Origin: DATKOF01 sp035524795
Lineage (GTDB): Bacteria; Pseudomonadota; Gammaproteobacteria; Burkholderiales; SG8-41
NCBI GenBank assembly: GCA_035524795.1
Contig: DATKOF010000012.1
Coordinates: 62,001 to 126,000 of the forward strand
DNA length: 64,000 bases
Direction of reading: 5' to 3'
The translations under genes and the position numbers were made by a program. Below are positions 1 to 7,542 of this stretch, piece by piece (positions within the stretch are counted from its first letter, which is position 1; each line of letters begins with the position of its first letter). The notes under the pieces are model-generated. The model did no database searches, was not told where the DNA came from, and saw only the letters and a program-made list of their open reading frames with translations.

Positions 1-566
1 ACGACCCCAAGGCGACCCAGCATATACTGCCGAACCTGGTGCTCCACCATGCGCCGGTATTCGCGCAGATCATGTTTTTCGGCGCGCTGCTGTCGGCGAT
101 CAAGAGCTGCGCGTCGGCGACGCTGCTGGCGCCGTCGGTGACCTTCACCGAAAACATCCTGCGTCCGGCGTTCAGGAACATCTCCGACCGCCAGCTGCTG
201 CACGGCATGCGGGTGACCGTGTTCTGCTTCACCTGCGTCGTCACGCTGTTCTCGTTTTTCACCAAGCTGCCGATCTACAATATGGTCGAAAACGCCTACA
301 AGGTGACGCTGGTCGCGGCTTTCGTGCCGCTCGCCGCCGGTCTTTACTGGAAGCGCGCCAATACCCAAGGCGCGCTGCTGTCGATCGTGCTCGGCCTGGC
401 GACCTGGATCTGGATGGAAAATCTGGCGCCCGAAGGCGTCTGTCCGCCGCAATTGCTGGGTTTCGCGATGGCCCTTTTCGGCATGCTCGTCGGCTCGCTG
501 ATGCCGCGCTGGTACGGCGCGCCGCACCCTTCGCATCATTCAAGACACGAACGCCGGGCCGACTGA
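1..566 (+). CDS. Sodium:solute symporter family protein, C-terminal part
   Basis: This is the C-terminal end of an SSS-family secondary transporter, an inner-membrane protein that couples solute uptake to a sodium gradient. The frame is already open at base 3, so the start lies before the window; about 187 residues are visible. They contain a segment typical of the family (SAIKSCASATLLAPS, then TENILRP) and at least three further hydrophobic helices, ending in a short charged tail. The substrate cannot be told from this fragment. The next gene starts 40 bases downstream on the same strand. Confidence 0.8.
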   Translation, partial: DPKATQHILPNLVLHHAPVFAQIMFFGALLSAIKSCASATLLAPSVTFTENILRPAFRNISDRQLLHGMRVTVFCFTCVVTLFSFFTKLPIYNMVENAYKVTLVAAFVPLAAGLYWKRANTQGALLSIVLGLATWIWMENLAPEGVCPPQLLGFAMALFGMLVGSLMPRWYGAPHPSHHSRHERRAD

Positions 567-606
567 CCTTACGCGTCGGACCGCGGGACTGTCGTAGAAT
601 TTCGCG

Positions 607-1653
607 ATGCGTCCCGCAATCCTGCTGGCAGCTGCCTATGCCGCGGCCATCATCTACGCGAGCCTGGAGCCGTTCGAAGGCTGGCGCATGCCGACCGATC
701 CCCTGTTCGGTTTCCTGACCGCGCCGTGGCCGCGCTATACGATCATCAGCGATATCGTCCTCAACATCGCCGCCTATTTTCCGTTCAGCGCTCTGCTTTA
801 CCTCGTGCTGCGTCCCGCGCTGTCGCCGCGCCGGGCGACGGTGGCCGCGATTTTGCTGAGCGGCATGCTGAGCTTCACGCTTGAAAGCATCCAGATGCTG
901 CTGCCGACGCGCATCGCGTCGAATGTCGATCTGGCCACCAATATCGCGGGCGCCGCGGGCGGCGCATGCGCCGCCCGGACATGGTGGCCATCCCTGTCCG
1001 CGAGCGTACGCTGCCGGCTGCGCGACGGCCTTGCCGGCGACGCCGGCATCGTGGTGGTGGCGTTATGGATTCTGGTCCAGCTTTACCCGGTGCCGCTGGC
1101 ATTCGGCAGCGGCGATCTGCGGGAGGCGCTGAATCTGGCGCCGGCATTTGCGCACACCGCCGCGGCCTACGCCGCGGCGCAAGCCACGGTTGTCGCGCTG
1201 TTCACCGGCGCCGCGGGATTGCTGGTCTCGCTGGCGCTGCAGCCGCAGCGCGCGCCGCTGCCGGCGGCCGCCGTCGCGCTGCTGCTGGCGCTCGCCGTCA
1301 AATCGCTGGCGACGGGAACGCTGACCGGCGCCGGCTGGACGCAATGGATCACGCCCGGCGTGGTGATCGGCCTCGCCGCCAGCGCGCTTGCGCTGCCGTG
1401 GGTCGTGCGGCAATCCCTGCACACACGCGCAACGCTCGCCATCGCCTGCCTCGCCGCCGGCGTCATTGCCGTCAACATCGCGCCGCAAAATCCCTATCAG
1501 ACGACGCCCGTGTTCATGCTGCCGCCCGAGATCACCCATCTCGCGCGTTTCGGCCACATCATGCTTGCGCTGTCGGTCTGCTGGCCGCTGCTGGCTGTCG
1601 CCTATTGCGGATGGATGATCGCCGCCGCGGCGCGCAGCGGCCATCGGCTATAA
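607..1653 (+). CDS. VanZ-like family membrane protein
   Basis: A 348-residue polytopic inner-membrane protein. The N-terminal ~130 residues match the VanZ-like domain: a first helix, a SDIVLNIAAYFPFSALLY segment, then LESIQMLLPTR and the DLATNIAGAAGG motif. The rest is a series of about six hydrophobic helices with short charged loops, longer than a minimal VanZ protein. VanZ homologues in Gram-negative bacteria have no firmly established role; teicoplanin resistance is known only for the enterococcal protein. No partner gene points to a function. Confidence 0.75.
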   Translation: MRPAILLAAAYAAAIIYASLEPFEGWRMPTDPLFGFLTAPWPRYTIISDIVLNIAAYFPFSALLYLVLRPALSPRRATVAAILLSGMLSFTLESIQMLLPTRIASNVDLATNIAGAAGGACAARTWWPSLSASVRCRLRDGLAGDAGIVVVALWILVQLYPVPLAFGSGDLREALNLAPAFAHTAAAYAAAQATVVALFTGAAGLLVSLALQPQRAPLPAAAVALLLALAVKSLATGTLTGAGWTQWITPGVVIGLAASALALPWVVRQSLHTRATLAIACLAAGVIAVNIAPQNPYQTTPVFMLPPEITHLARFGHIMLALSVCWPLLAVAYCGWMIAAAARSGHRL

Positions 1654-1664
1654 TCGCGGCGCTG

Positions 1665-1973
1665 ATGGGTTATTTCGCGAAACACGTATTTTTCTGCTGC
1701 AACCAGCGCGCGCCCGGCGAAGCCTGCTGCAACAACCACGGCGCGCAGCAAATGCGCGAATATGCGAAGGAGCGCGTCAAGAAACTCCGGCTTGACGGAC
1801 CGGGCAAGGTGCGCATCAACATGGCGGGCTGTCTCGACCGCTGCGATCAGGGGCCGGTGCTGGTGGTCTATCCCGAAGGCGTCTGGTACACCTATGTCGA
1901 CCGCGAAGACATCGACGAAATCATCGACGAGCACCTGCGGCACGGCCGCGTCGTCGAGCGTCTGAAAATCTGA
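1665..1973 (+). CDS. (2Fe-2S) ferredoxin domain-containing protein
   Basis: A 102-residue thioredoxin-fold 2Fe-2S protein. The N-terminus HVFFCCNQR, followed by EACCNNHGA and later MAGCLDRCDQGP, supplies the four spaced cysteines of the thioredoxin-like ferredoxin family. It is probably a small soluble electron carrier; the partner is unknown. The ATG at 1665 follows the upstream VanZ-like stop by 11 bases. Its TGA overlaps the ATG of the hydrolase downstream (TGATG), so the two are probably translationally coupled. Confidence 0.85.
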   Translation: MGYFAKHVFFCCNQRAPGEACCNNHGAQQMREYAKERVKKLRLDGPGKVRINMAGCLDRCDQGPVLVVYPEGVWYTYVDREDIDEIIDEHLRHGRVVERLKI

Positions 1974-2581
1974 TGGCGGTACAGCTCACGCGGGCGCTGA
2001 TCGACGGCCCCGCGGGCAGGATCGAAACCGATATCCATGATCCCGGCGCGGATCGCCGCGGCATCGCGGTGATCGCGCATCCGCACCCGCCGCAGGGCGG
2101 CACCAAGGATCACAAGGTCGTCACCACGCTGGCCAGAACCTTCGTCGACCTCGGCTGCGTCGCGCTGCGCCCGAACTTTCGCGGCGTCGGTGATACCGAA
2201 GGCAGCTACGACGCCGGCATCGGCGAAACCGAGGACCTGCTGGCGGTGGTTGCCTACGCCCGCGCCCGCTACGGCGAGTTGCCGTTGACGCTGGCCGGGT
2301 TTTCGTTCGGCGGCGCAGTGCAGACCCGCGTCGCGAAGCGCACCGCGGCCAGCCACATCGTACTGATCGCGCCGGCGGTGACCCGCTTTCCGGTAGAGCC
2401 GGTGCCCGCAGACACCTTGCTGATCCATGGCGAACTCGACGAGATCGTGCCACTGCAGGCGGTGCTCGACTGGGCGCGTCCGCAACACCTGCCGGTCGTC
2501 GTAGTACCGGGCGCCGAGCATTTTTTCCATGGGCGGCTCGCACAGTTGCGCGAACTGGTGACGCGCTATTGCCGCGCCTGA
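1973..2581 (+). CDS. Alpha/beta hydrolase (COG2945-type)
   Basis: A 202-residue single-domain alpha/beta hydrolase. The oxyanion-side motif HPHPPQGG, the nucleophile elbow GFSFGG (Ser near residue 113), the acid in GELDEIVP and the histidine in GAEHFFHG make a complete catalytic triad. Members of this small cytoplasmic family are usually annotated as putative hydrolases with unknown substrate. It overlaps the ferredoxin-like gene by one base and precedes the hemJ-like gene by 12 bases, which indicates co-transcription. Confidence 0.85.
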   Translation: MAVQLTRALIDGPAGRIETDIHDPGADRRGIAVIAHPHPPQGGTKDHKVVTTLARTFVDLGCVALRPNFRGVGDTEGSYDAGIGETEDLLAVVAYARARYGELPLTLAGFSFGGAVQTRVAKRTAASHIVLIAPAVTRFPVEPVPADTLLIHGELDEIVPLQAVLDWARPQHLPVVVVPGAEHFFHGRLAQLRELVTRYCRA

Positions 2582-2593
2582 TAGAGTAGCCGC

Positions 2594-3016
2594 ATGTTGT
2601 GGGTCAAAGCTTTTCATATCGTGTTCGTCGCGTCCTGGTTCGCGGGACTGTTCTACCTGCCTCGGATCTTCGTGAACCTCGCGATGGAAACCGATGCTGC
2701 GGCGCGCGAGCGGCTGCTGCTGATGGCGCGCAAGCTCTACCGCTTCATGACGCTGCTGGCGGCGCCGGCGCTGGCGTTCGGCCTCTGGCTGTGGATCGGC
2801 TACGGCATCGGTCGCGGCCCCGGCAACGGCTGGCTGAGCGCGAAGCTGCTGCTGGTGCTGGCGCTGCTTGGTTACCATCACGCGTGCTGGCGTGTGCTGA
2901 AAACGTTCGAGGCCGGAGCCAACCGCCGCTCGCACCGTTTCTACCGCTGGTTCAATGAAGCGCCGGTGCTGATACTGGTCGCGGTCGTGATTCTGGTTGT
3001 GGTCAAGCCGTTCTGA
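2594..3016 (+). CDS. hemJ: HemJ/CopD-like membrane protein, probable protoporphyrinogen IX oxidase
   Basis: A 140-residue protein with four predicted membrane helices. The N-terminus MLWVKAFHIVFVASWFAGLFYLPR is close to the HemJ pattern, with the conserved histidine at residue 8 and the ARKLYRF segment after helix 1. HemJ oxidises protoporphyrinogen IX in bacteria lacking HemG or HemY. The broader CopD-like superfamily is the alternative. The start codon has only a weak ribosome binding site. Its TGA is overlapped by the CTG that appears to start the next gene. Confidence 0.75.
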   Translation: MLWVKAFHIVFVASWFAGLFYLPRIFVNLAMETDAAARERLLLMARKLYRFMTLLAAPALAFGLWLWIGYGIGRGPGNGWLSAKLLLVLALLGYHHACWRVLKTFEAGANRRSHRFYRWFNEAPVLILVAVVILVVVKPF

Positions 3017-4185
3017 ACGATCATCACTTTTTTGCGCCGTGTCCGCGCGGACTGGAAGCGGCGCTGGCGGAAGAACTTGCCGCGCTCGGCGCCGCGGACG
3101 TCGGGACCACCGATGGCGGCGTGGCATTCTCCGGGTCGTGGCTGCTGGTCTACCGCGTCAATCTCGAAAGCCGCATCGCCAGCCGCGTGTTGTGGCAGAT
3201 CGCCGACGCGCGCTATCGCGATGAAGACGATATCTACCGCGCGGCGCTGGGATTACGCTGGCCGCAATGGTTCGATGTCGGGCGCACGATCCGCATCAAC
3301 GTCACCGCGGTCAGAAGCCCGCTCCGGAGCCTCGATTTCACGACGCTGCGGATCAAGGACGCAATTTGCGACCGTTTTCGCGACGCGACCGGCCGGCGCC
3401 CCAGCGTGGACACCCACGCGCCCGATGTGCGCATTCACGTGTTCCTGACCGCGGATACGGTCACCTTCTATCTGGACACCTCGGGCGACGCGCTGTTCAA
3501 GCGCGGCTGGCGCAAGGAGGCGGGCACGGCGCCGTTGCGCGAAAATCTCGCCGCCGGCATCCTGAAACTCGCCGGCTGGCGGCCGGGCACCCCGCTCTAC
3601 GACCCCATGTGCGGCAGCGGCACCTTGCTGATCGAAGCGGCATTGATCGCGCTCGACATCGCTCCCGGCAGCCGGCGCGGTTTCGGTTTCGAAAAAATCG
3701 CCATCTTCAACCGCGCGGAATGGCAACGCTGCCTCGATGCCGCGAAAGCACGCGAACGCAAGCCGGCAGCGCTGGATATCCATGGCAGCGATCTCTACGG
3801 CGATGTGCTGAAGACCGCGCGCGCCAACCTTGCGGCGCTGGGGCTGGAAAATGCCATCCCGCTGAAGCAGGTCAACGTGCTCGAAGCCGCGCCGCCGGCC
3901 GCTGGCGGCATTCTGATCGCCAACCCTCCGTACGGCGTGCGGCTCGAAGAAAAACAGACGCTCGCCGCGTTCTATCCCAAACTCGGCGATGCGCTGAAGC
4001 AGCGCTTTGCCGGCTGGACCGCCTATATCCTGAGCGCCGACCTGCAGCTCGCCAAACTGATCGGCCTCAAGCCGTCGAAGCGCACCCCGCTCTACAACGG
4101 CGCGCTCGAATGCCGGCTGTTCGAATTCAAGCTGGTCGCCGGCCAGATGCGGCGGCGGGTTGGCGCGGCAAAGATCCCGGAGTAA
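3013..4185 (+). CDS. rlmL: THUMP-domain class I SAM-dependent RNA methyltransferase (RlmL-type)
   Basis: A 390-residue methyltransferase resembling the N-terminal half of E. coli RlmL, which makes m2G2445 in 23S rRNA. The N-terminus (FFAPCPRGLEAALAEEL) and the following THUMP region bind RNA; the methylase part has DPMCGSGT (SAM binding) and the catalytic NPPYG near residue 305. No ATG, GTG or TTG lies between the in-frame stop at 2956 and GTG 3121, yet the conserved N-terminus is coded in this stretch. CTG at 3013, overlapping the hemJ stop as CTGA, is therefore the only sensible start. It lacks the RlmK half of the enterobacterial fusion. Confidence 0.85.
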   Translation: MNDHHFFAPCPRGLEAALAEELAALGAADVGTTDGGVAFSGSWLLVYRVNLESRIASRVLWQIADARYRDEDDIYRAALGLRWPQWFDVGRTIRINVTAVRSPLRSLDFTTLRIKDAICDRFRDATGRRPSVDTHAPDVRIHVFLTADTVTFYLDTSGDALFKRGWRKEAGTAPLRENLAAGILKLAGWRPGTPLYDPMCGSGTLLIEAALIALDIAPGSRRGFGFEKIAIFNRAEWQRCLDAAKARERKPAALDIHGSDLYGDVLKTARANLAALGLENAIPLKQVNVLEAAPPAAGGILIANPPYGVRLEEKQTLAAFYPKLGDALKQRFAGWTAYILSADLQLAKLIGLKPSKRTPLYNGALECRLFEFKLVAGQMRRRVGAAKIPE

Positions 4186-4225
4186 ATTAGGCGCATACCA
4201 ACCATAACCCGGGAGACCGTCCGCC

Positions 4226-4675
4226 ATGAACTCGCCGCAAATCAACTCGCTGCGCCAGAAAATCAAGATCGAGGCGATGCGCGCCGGCAACCTGCTGGTG
4301 GAGAGTTTCCATTACATCGCGCTGTTCGTGATCGGCGCCGCCACTGCCTGGGCGGGTTTCATCGCATTCGTCGAGATCTGGGCGCGCGGACGCACCAATA
4401 TCGAGGACATTCTGCTGCTGTTCATCTACCTCGAACTCGGCGCGATGGTCGGCATCTACTTCAAGACCCACCAGATGCCGGTGCGCTTCCTGATTTACGT
4501 CGCGATCACCGCGCTGACGCGGATGCTGATCGGCGACATCCAGATCAACCACAATCCGGACGAAAGCATCCTGTTCGTCGCTGGTGGAATCCTGTTGCTC
4601 GCGATCTCGGTATTCATCATCCGCTACGGCTCGGTCAAATATCCGACGCGGCAGCATGAGGATGACAATCGGTAA
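4226..4675 (+). CDS. psiE: PsiE family phosphate-starvation-inducible protein
   Basis: A 149-residue inner-membrane protein with four predicted helices. The segment LESFHYIALFVIGAA, the ELGAMVGIYFKTHQMPVRFL motif and the final IIRYGS follow the PsiE pattern. In E. coli psiE is controlled by PhoB and cAMP-CRP, but its molecular role is unknown. A GGGAGA ribosome binding site precedes the ATG. No Pho box was identified by eye. It is the last gene before the AT-rich insert. Confidence 0.85.
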   Translation: MNSPQINSLRQKIKIEAMRAGNLLVESFHYIALFVIGAATAWAGFIAFVEIWARGRTNIEDILLLFIYLELGAMVGIYFKTHQMPVRFLIYVAITALTRMLIGDIQINHNPDESILFVAGGILLLAISVFIIRYGSVKYPTRQHEDDNR

Positions 4676-4694
4676 ACTTCTTTTCGCAAGAAAT

Positions 4695-4718
4695 GTCCGC
4701 TTGCGACCCAAAGCGGAC
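4695..4718. repeat. Hairpin repeat, copy 1
   Basis: Perfect 8-bp inverted repeat GTCCGCTT / AAGCGGAC around an 8-base loop. The loop and right arm carry the shared core CGACCCAAAGCGGAC. It lies 20 bases after psiE and is oriented opposite to copies 2 and 3. Confidence 0.75.
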
Positions 4719-4806
4719 GCTTTCACACCTATAATTTAGAAAAATTACTGAGATGTCCATATTTCTGTAATTTGAATAGCTATTGTGCTCCACAGGGAGC
4801 ATGCGA

Positions 4807-5229
4807 ATGAAGCCCCACATCACTCTTATCACCATTGGTGTTGATGATTTGGAGAGGTCGCTCCAGTTTTATCGCGACGGCCTTGGTCTTCAAACGGAAG
4901 GCGTCATTGGTAAGGAGTTTGAGCAAGGGGCAGCTGCCTTCTTTGATCTACAAGCCGGTCTCAAGCTTGCAATCTGGCCACGCAATAGCATTTCCCATGA
5001 TTCTGGGGTTCCTCTGAGAAGTCCAAGTCCAACCGAATTCACAATCGGGCACAACGTTTCCTCAAAAGCAGAAGTCGATACGGTAATGAGCCAAGCAAGA
5101 CACGCCGGTGCAGTCATCGTGAAGCCAGCTCAGGATACATTTTGGGGAGGCTACGCAGGATATTTCCAAGATCCCGACGGACATCTATGGGAGGTTGCTT
5201 GGAACCCTCAATGGGCTGTTCCAGAATGA
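4807..5229 (+). CDS. VOC family protein (glyoxalase/bleomycin resistance-like)
   Basis: A 140-residue vicinal-oxygen-chelate protein. It starts KPHITLITIGVDDLERSLQFYRDGLG, the usual first beta-alpha unit, and ends with the second metal-ligand region GYFQDPDGHLWEVAWNP. Members include glyoxalase I, dioxygenases and antibiotic-binding proteins; the substrate here is unknown. ATG 4807 is preferred over ATG 4801 because GGGAG at 4795-4799 is then 7 bases away. The gene is noticeably AT-richer than the chromosome and sits between two hairpin repeat copies. Confidence 0.85.
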   Translation: MKPHITLITIGVDDLERSLQFYRDGLGLQTEGVIGKEFEQGAAAFFDLQAGLKLAIWPRNSISHDSGVPLRSPSPTEFTIGHNVSSKAEVDTVMSQARHAGAVIVKPAQDTFWGGYAGYFQDPDGHLWEVAWNPQWAVPE

Positions 5230-5248
5230 GACACAAGCTGCTGTGAAT

Positions 5249-5273
5249 ATCCGCTTTGGGTCGAGAGCAGACG
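5249..5273. repeat. Hairpin repeat, copy 2 (decayed)
   Basis: The sequence ATCCGCTTTGGGTCGAGAGC followed by AGACG matches copy 3 over about 25 bases, but substitutions in the right arm weaken the stem. It lies 20 bases after the VOC gene. Confidence 0.6.
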
Positions 5274-5388
5274 CAATATAATGACGACTAACGCCCAAAA
5301 GCGCACATTCTCGATTAGTTTTTGACCTTGCAATAAATGGGTGGAGAATGGTTATCCGCATAAGTGAACGAGACTGCGGGGGAGCGTG

Positions 5389-6135
5389 ATGTTTAACGAA
5401 ATCGAATTTCGTAATGCTATTAAGAATAACGAATTCTTTCTTGAGTATCTTCCTACAATTTCACTTACAGATGGACGCTGTGTTGGAGCAGAGGCGCTTG
5501 TTCGATGGCGAAAGGCTGATCGAATCGTTCCACCGATGGAATTTATTCCTTTAATTGAAGGAACAATATTTATTGGCGAACTGACATACTGGATTATTGA
5601 TCGAGTTGCTCATGATCTTGGAGGCTGGCTTCACGATACAGTAGGTGTGCACGTAGCCATTAATGTTCCACCGGAGTTATGGGGGCGCGGCGGGATCAGT
5701 TACGCTCTTCGCAAATCTCACTTAGTGGATGATGTGGACAAAATAGTATTGGAGGTTACAGAACGTGGGGTGCCAGACAAACTCGGTGTGGATACGATTA
5801 ATAATCATGGCTACACTAAAGTCAAAGTTGCTTTGGATGATGTTATGGCAAACGAGGCCCAACTGGTTTTCTTGGCTCGCCTCCGGGTAGACATCATAAA
5901 GATCGACAAGTCTTTCACGGATCGGATATTGCTCGACGAGTGGCCCACCCACGAAGATAAAATTCACATCAGGCTGCTTCACGATATCGATAAGATCGTG
6001 CTCGTTGAAGGTGTGGAAACGAGGAAACAGGTCGATGTTCTTCGTAAGGCGGGGGTTAAATTTGTCCAGGGATGGCACTTTTCTCGCTCGCTTCCCATTG
6101 AGAAATTCAAGACTTATTATGCGGCCCACTCTTAG
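5389..6135 (+). CDS. EAL domain protein, probable c-di-GMP phosphodiesterase
   Basis: A 248-residue cytoplasmic protein consisting only of an EAL domain. Residues expected for metal and c-di-GMP binding are present: EALVRW, VAINVPP, LEVTERG, the aspartates of ALDDV, IKIDKSF, EGVET and QGWHFS. The loop-6 motif, normally DDFGTG, reads DDVMAN, which could reduce catalysis or dimer-linked control. No GGDEF, PAS, REC or membrane segment is attached. ATG 5389 is favoured over the adjacent GTG 5386 by its spacing from GGGGGAG. AT-rich codon use marks it as part of the insert. Confidence 0.85.
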   Translation: MFNEIEFRNAIKNNEFFLEYLPTISLTDGRCVGAEALVRWRKADRIVPPMEFIPLIEGTIFIGELTYWIIDRVAHDLGGWLHDTVGVHVAINVPPELWGRGGISYALRKSHLVDDVDKIVLEVTERGVPDKLGVDTINNHGYTKVKVALDDVMANEAQLVFLARLRVDIIKIDKSFTDRILLDEWPTHEDKIHIRLLHDIDKIVLVEGVETRKQVDVLRKAGVKFVQGWHFSRSLPIEKFKTYYAAHS

Positions 6136-6194
6136 TTAGAACTATTCACGCTAGACGCATTGGTCAGCTGATGTCGCTTTAATGAGCTATAAAA

Positions 6195-6224
6195 AACGTC
6201 CGCTTTGGGTCGAAAGCGGACGTT
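6195..6224. repeat. Hairpin repeat, copy 3 (perfect 12-bp stem)
   Basis: AACGTCCGCTTT and AAAGCGGACGTT form a perfect 12-bp inverted repeat around the loop GGGTCG. It lies 59 bases after the EAL gene. No T-tract follows, so it is not a classical terminator, though it could protect mRNA ends. Confidence 0.8.
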
Positions 6225-6233
6225 CGTACTCCT

Positions 6234-6358
6234 CGAAAAAGTCCCGAGCGAAGCTCTAACGCGAAGCGCGGCGGCGAGAACGCCGGAGTTTACATTCTCA
6301 GTAAATGAGGACGTTTGAGTCGGCGCGCGACAAAGTTAGGGCGAGCGAAGACTTTTTC
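6234..6358. repeat. Intergenic repeat-like element with inverted ends
   Basis: About 125 bases bounded by CGAAAAAGTC on the left and its exact complement GACTTTTTCG on the right. Just inside lie near-complementary CTCTAAC and GTTAGGG, and GAGCGAAG occurs as a direct repeat at both ends. The GC-rich interior contains short stems. It abuts the pilU stop codon. The arrangement is that of a small non-coding palindromic or MITE-like element; only one copy is in the window. Confidence 0.5.
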
Positions 6359-6360
6359 GC

Positions 6361-7506
6361 TTAAACAACGTTGAGGTGCTCGATGCCGGACATTATGTCC
6401 TTATCCTTCGCCTCTTTGCTGTTCAGCTTGATATTGAGCCGCAGTTCGTTGACCGAGTCGGCGTTGCGCAGCGCGTCCTCGTAGCTGATCTGGCCGGCCT
6501 CGTAAAGGTCGAACAGATGCTGGTCGAAGGTCTGCATGCCGAGCTCGCGCGACTTCGCCATGATCGCCTTGATCTCGTGCACTTCGCCCTTGAAGATCAG
6601 GTCGGAGATCAGCGGCGAGTTGAGCAGGATTTCGACCGCGGCGACGCGCCCCTTGCCGTCCTTTTTCGGGATCAGCCGCTGCGACACGATGGCGCGGATG
6701 TTCAGCGACAGGTCCATCAGCAACTGCGCCTTGCGCTCTTCGGGGAAGAAATTGATGATGCGGTCGAGCGCCTGGTTGGCGCTGTTCGCGTGCAGCGTGC
6801 CCATCGCCAGGTGGCCGGTTTCGGCGAACGCGATCGCATGTTCCATCGTTTCCTTGTGGCGGATTTCGCCGATCAGGATCACATCCGGCGCCTGGCGCAG
6901 CGTGTTGTGCAGCGCGTTTTCCCACGAGTCAGTGTCGACGCCGACCTCGCGCTGGGTGATCAGGCAGTTCTTGTGGTCGTGCACGTATTCGACCGGGTCT
7001 TCGATCGTGATGATGTGGCCGTAGCTGTTCTCATTGCGGTAGCCGATCATCGCCGCCAGCGAGGTGGACTTGCCGGAGCCGGTGCCGCCGACCATGATCA
7101 TCAGCCCGCGCTTGCTCATCACGACGTCCTTCAATACCGACGGCAATCCAAGATCCTCGAATTTCGGGATCGTGGTCGTGATCACACGCATCACCATGCC
7201 GACGCGGCCCTGCTGCACGAACGCGCTGACGCGGAAGCGGCCGATGCCGGCCGGATTGATCGCGAAATTGCATTCCTTGGTCGACTCGAACTCCTGCGCC
7301 TGTCTGTCGTTCATCATCGCGCGCGCGAGATCGGCGGTCATCTGCGGCGTCAGCGTCTGATTCGACACCGGCGTCATCTTGCCATCCACCTTGAACGCCG
7401 GCGGGAAACCGGCGGTGATGAACAGGTCGGACGCCTTCTTGCCGAGCATCGCGCGCAGCAGATTGTGCATGAACTGGACTGCCTGGTCCCGCTCCATCGT
7501 TGCCAT
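6361..7506 (-). CDS. pilU: Type IV pilus retraction ATPase, PilU
   Basis: A 381-residue cytoplasmic hexameric ATPase of the PilT/PilU family, which helps PilT depolymerise type IV pili for twitching and DNA uptake. Visible motifs are Walker A GGTGSGKST (near residue 140), the Asp box IEDPVEY, Walker B VILIGEIRHKET and the His box TGHLAMGTLHANS. The AIRNLIRE-like region of PilT is replaced by LISDLIFKGEVHEIK, as in PilU, and the C-terminal tail is longer. It lies 36 bases downstream of pilT. Confidence 0.95.
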   Translation of the reverse strand: MATMERDQAVQFMHNLLRAMLGKKASDLFITAGFPPAFKVDGKMTPVSNQTLTPQMTADLARAMMNDRQAQEFESTKECNFAINPAGIGRFRVSAFVQQGRVGMVMRVITTTIPKFEDLGLPSVLKDVVMSKRGLMIMVGGTGSGKSTSLAAMIGYRNENSYGHIITIEDPVEYVHDHKNCLITQREVGVDTDSWENALHNTLRQAPDVILIGEIRHKETMEHAIAFAETGHLAMGTLHANSANQALDRIINFFPEERKAQLLMDLSLNIRAIVSQRLIPKKDGKGRVAAVEILLNSPLISDLIFKGEVHEIKAIMAKSRELGMQTFDQHLFDLYEAGQISYEDALRNADSVNELRLNIKLNSKEAKDKDIMSGIEHLNVV

Positions 7507-7542
7507 GATGCCGACTCCTTGCCCGTCAGAGACGCGGTGAGA

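Larger units (their letters stand above)
4676..6360. other. AT-richer insert with VOC and EAL genes and hairpin repeats
   Basis: Between the psiE stop and the pilU stop, base composition and codon use change sharply. Third codon positions are often A or T, unlike the G/C-ending codons on both sides. The segment holds two unrelated genes, three copies of a GTCCGCTT-type hairpin (one before the first gene and one after each gene) and a larger repeat-like element at the right edge. This suggests acquisition by transfer. No integrase, transposase or clear target duplication is visible. Confidence 0.6.

Noticed and set aside
5249..5330. Integron attC-like site after the VOC gene (ACTAAC ... TTAGT around 5287-5319)
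   Set aside because: The 7-base cores do not fit RYYYAAC and GTTRRRY, the spacing is too short for the full R/L box set, and no integrase is present.
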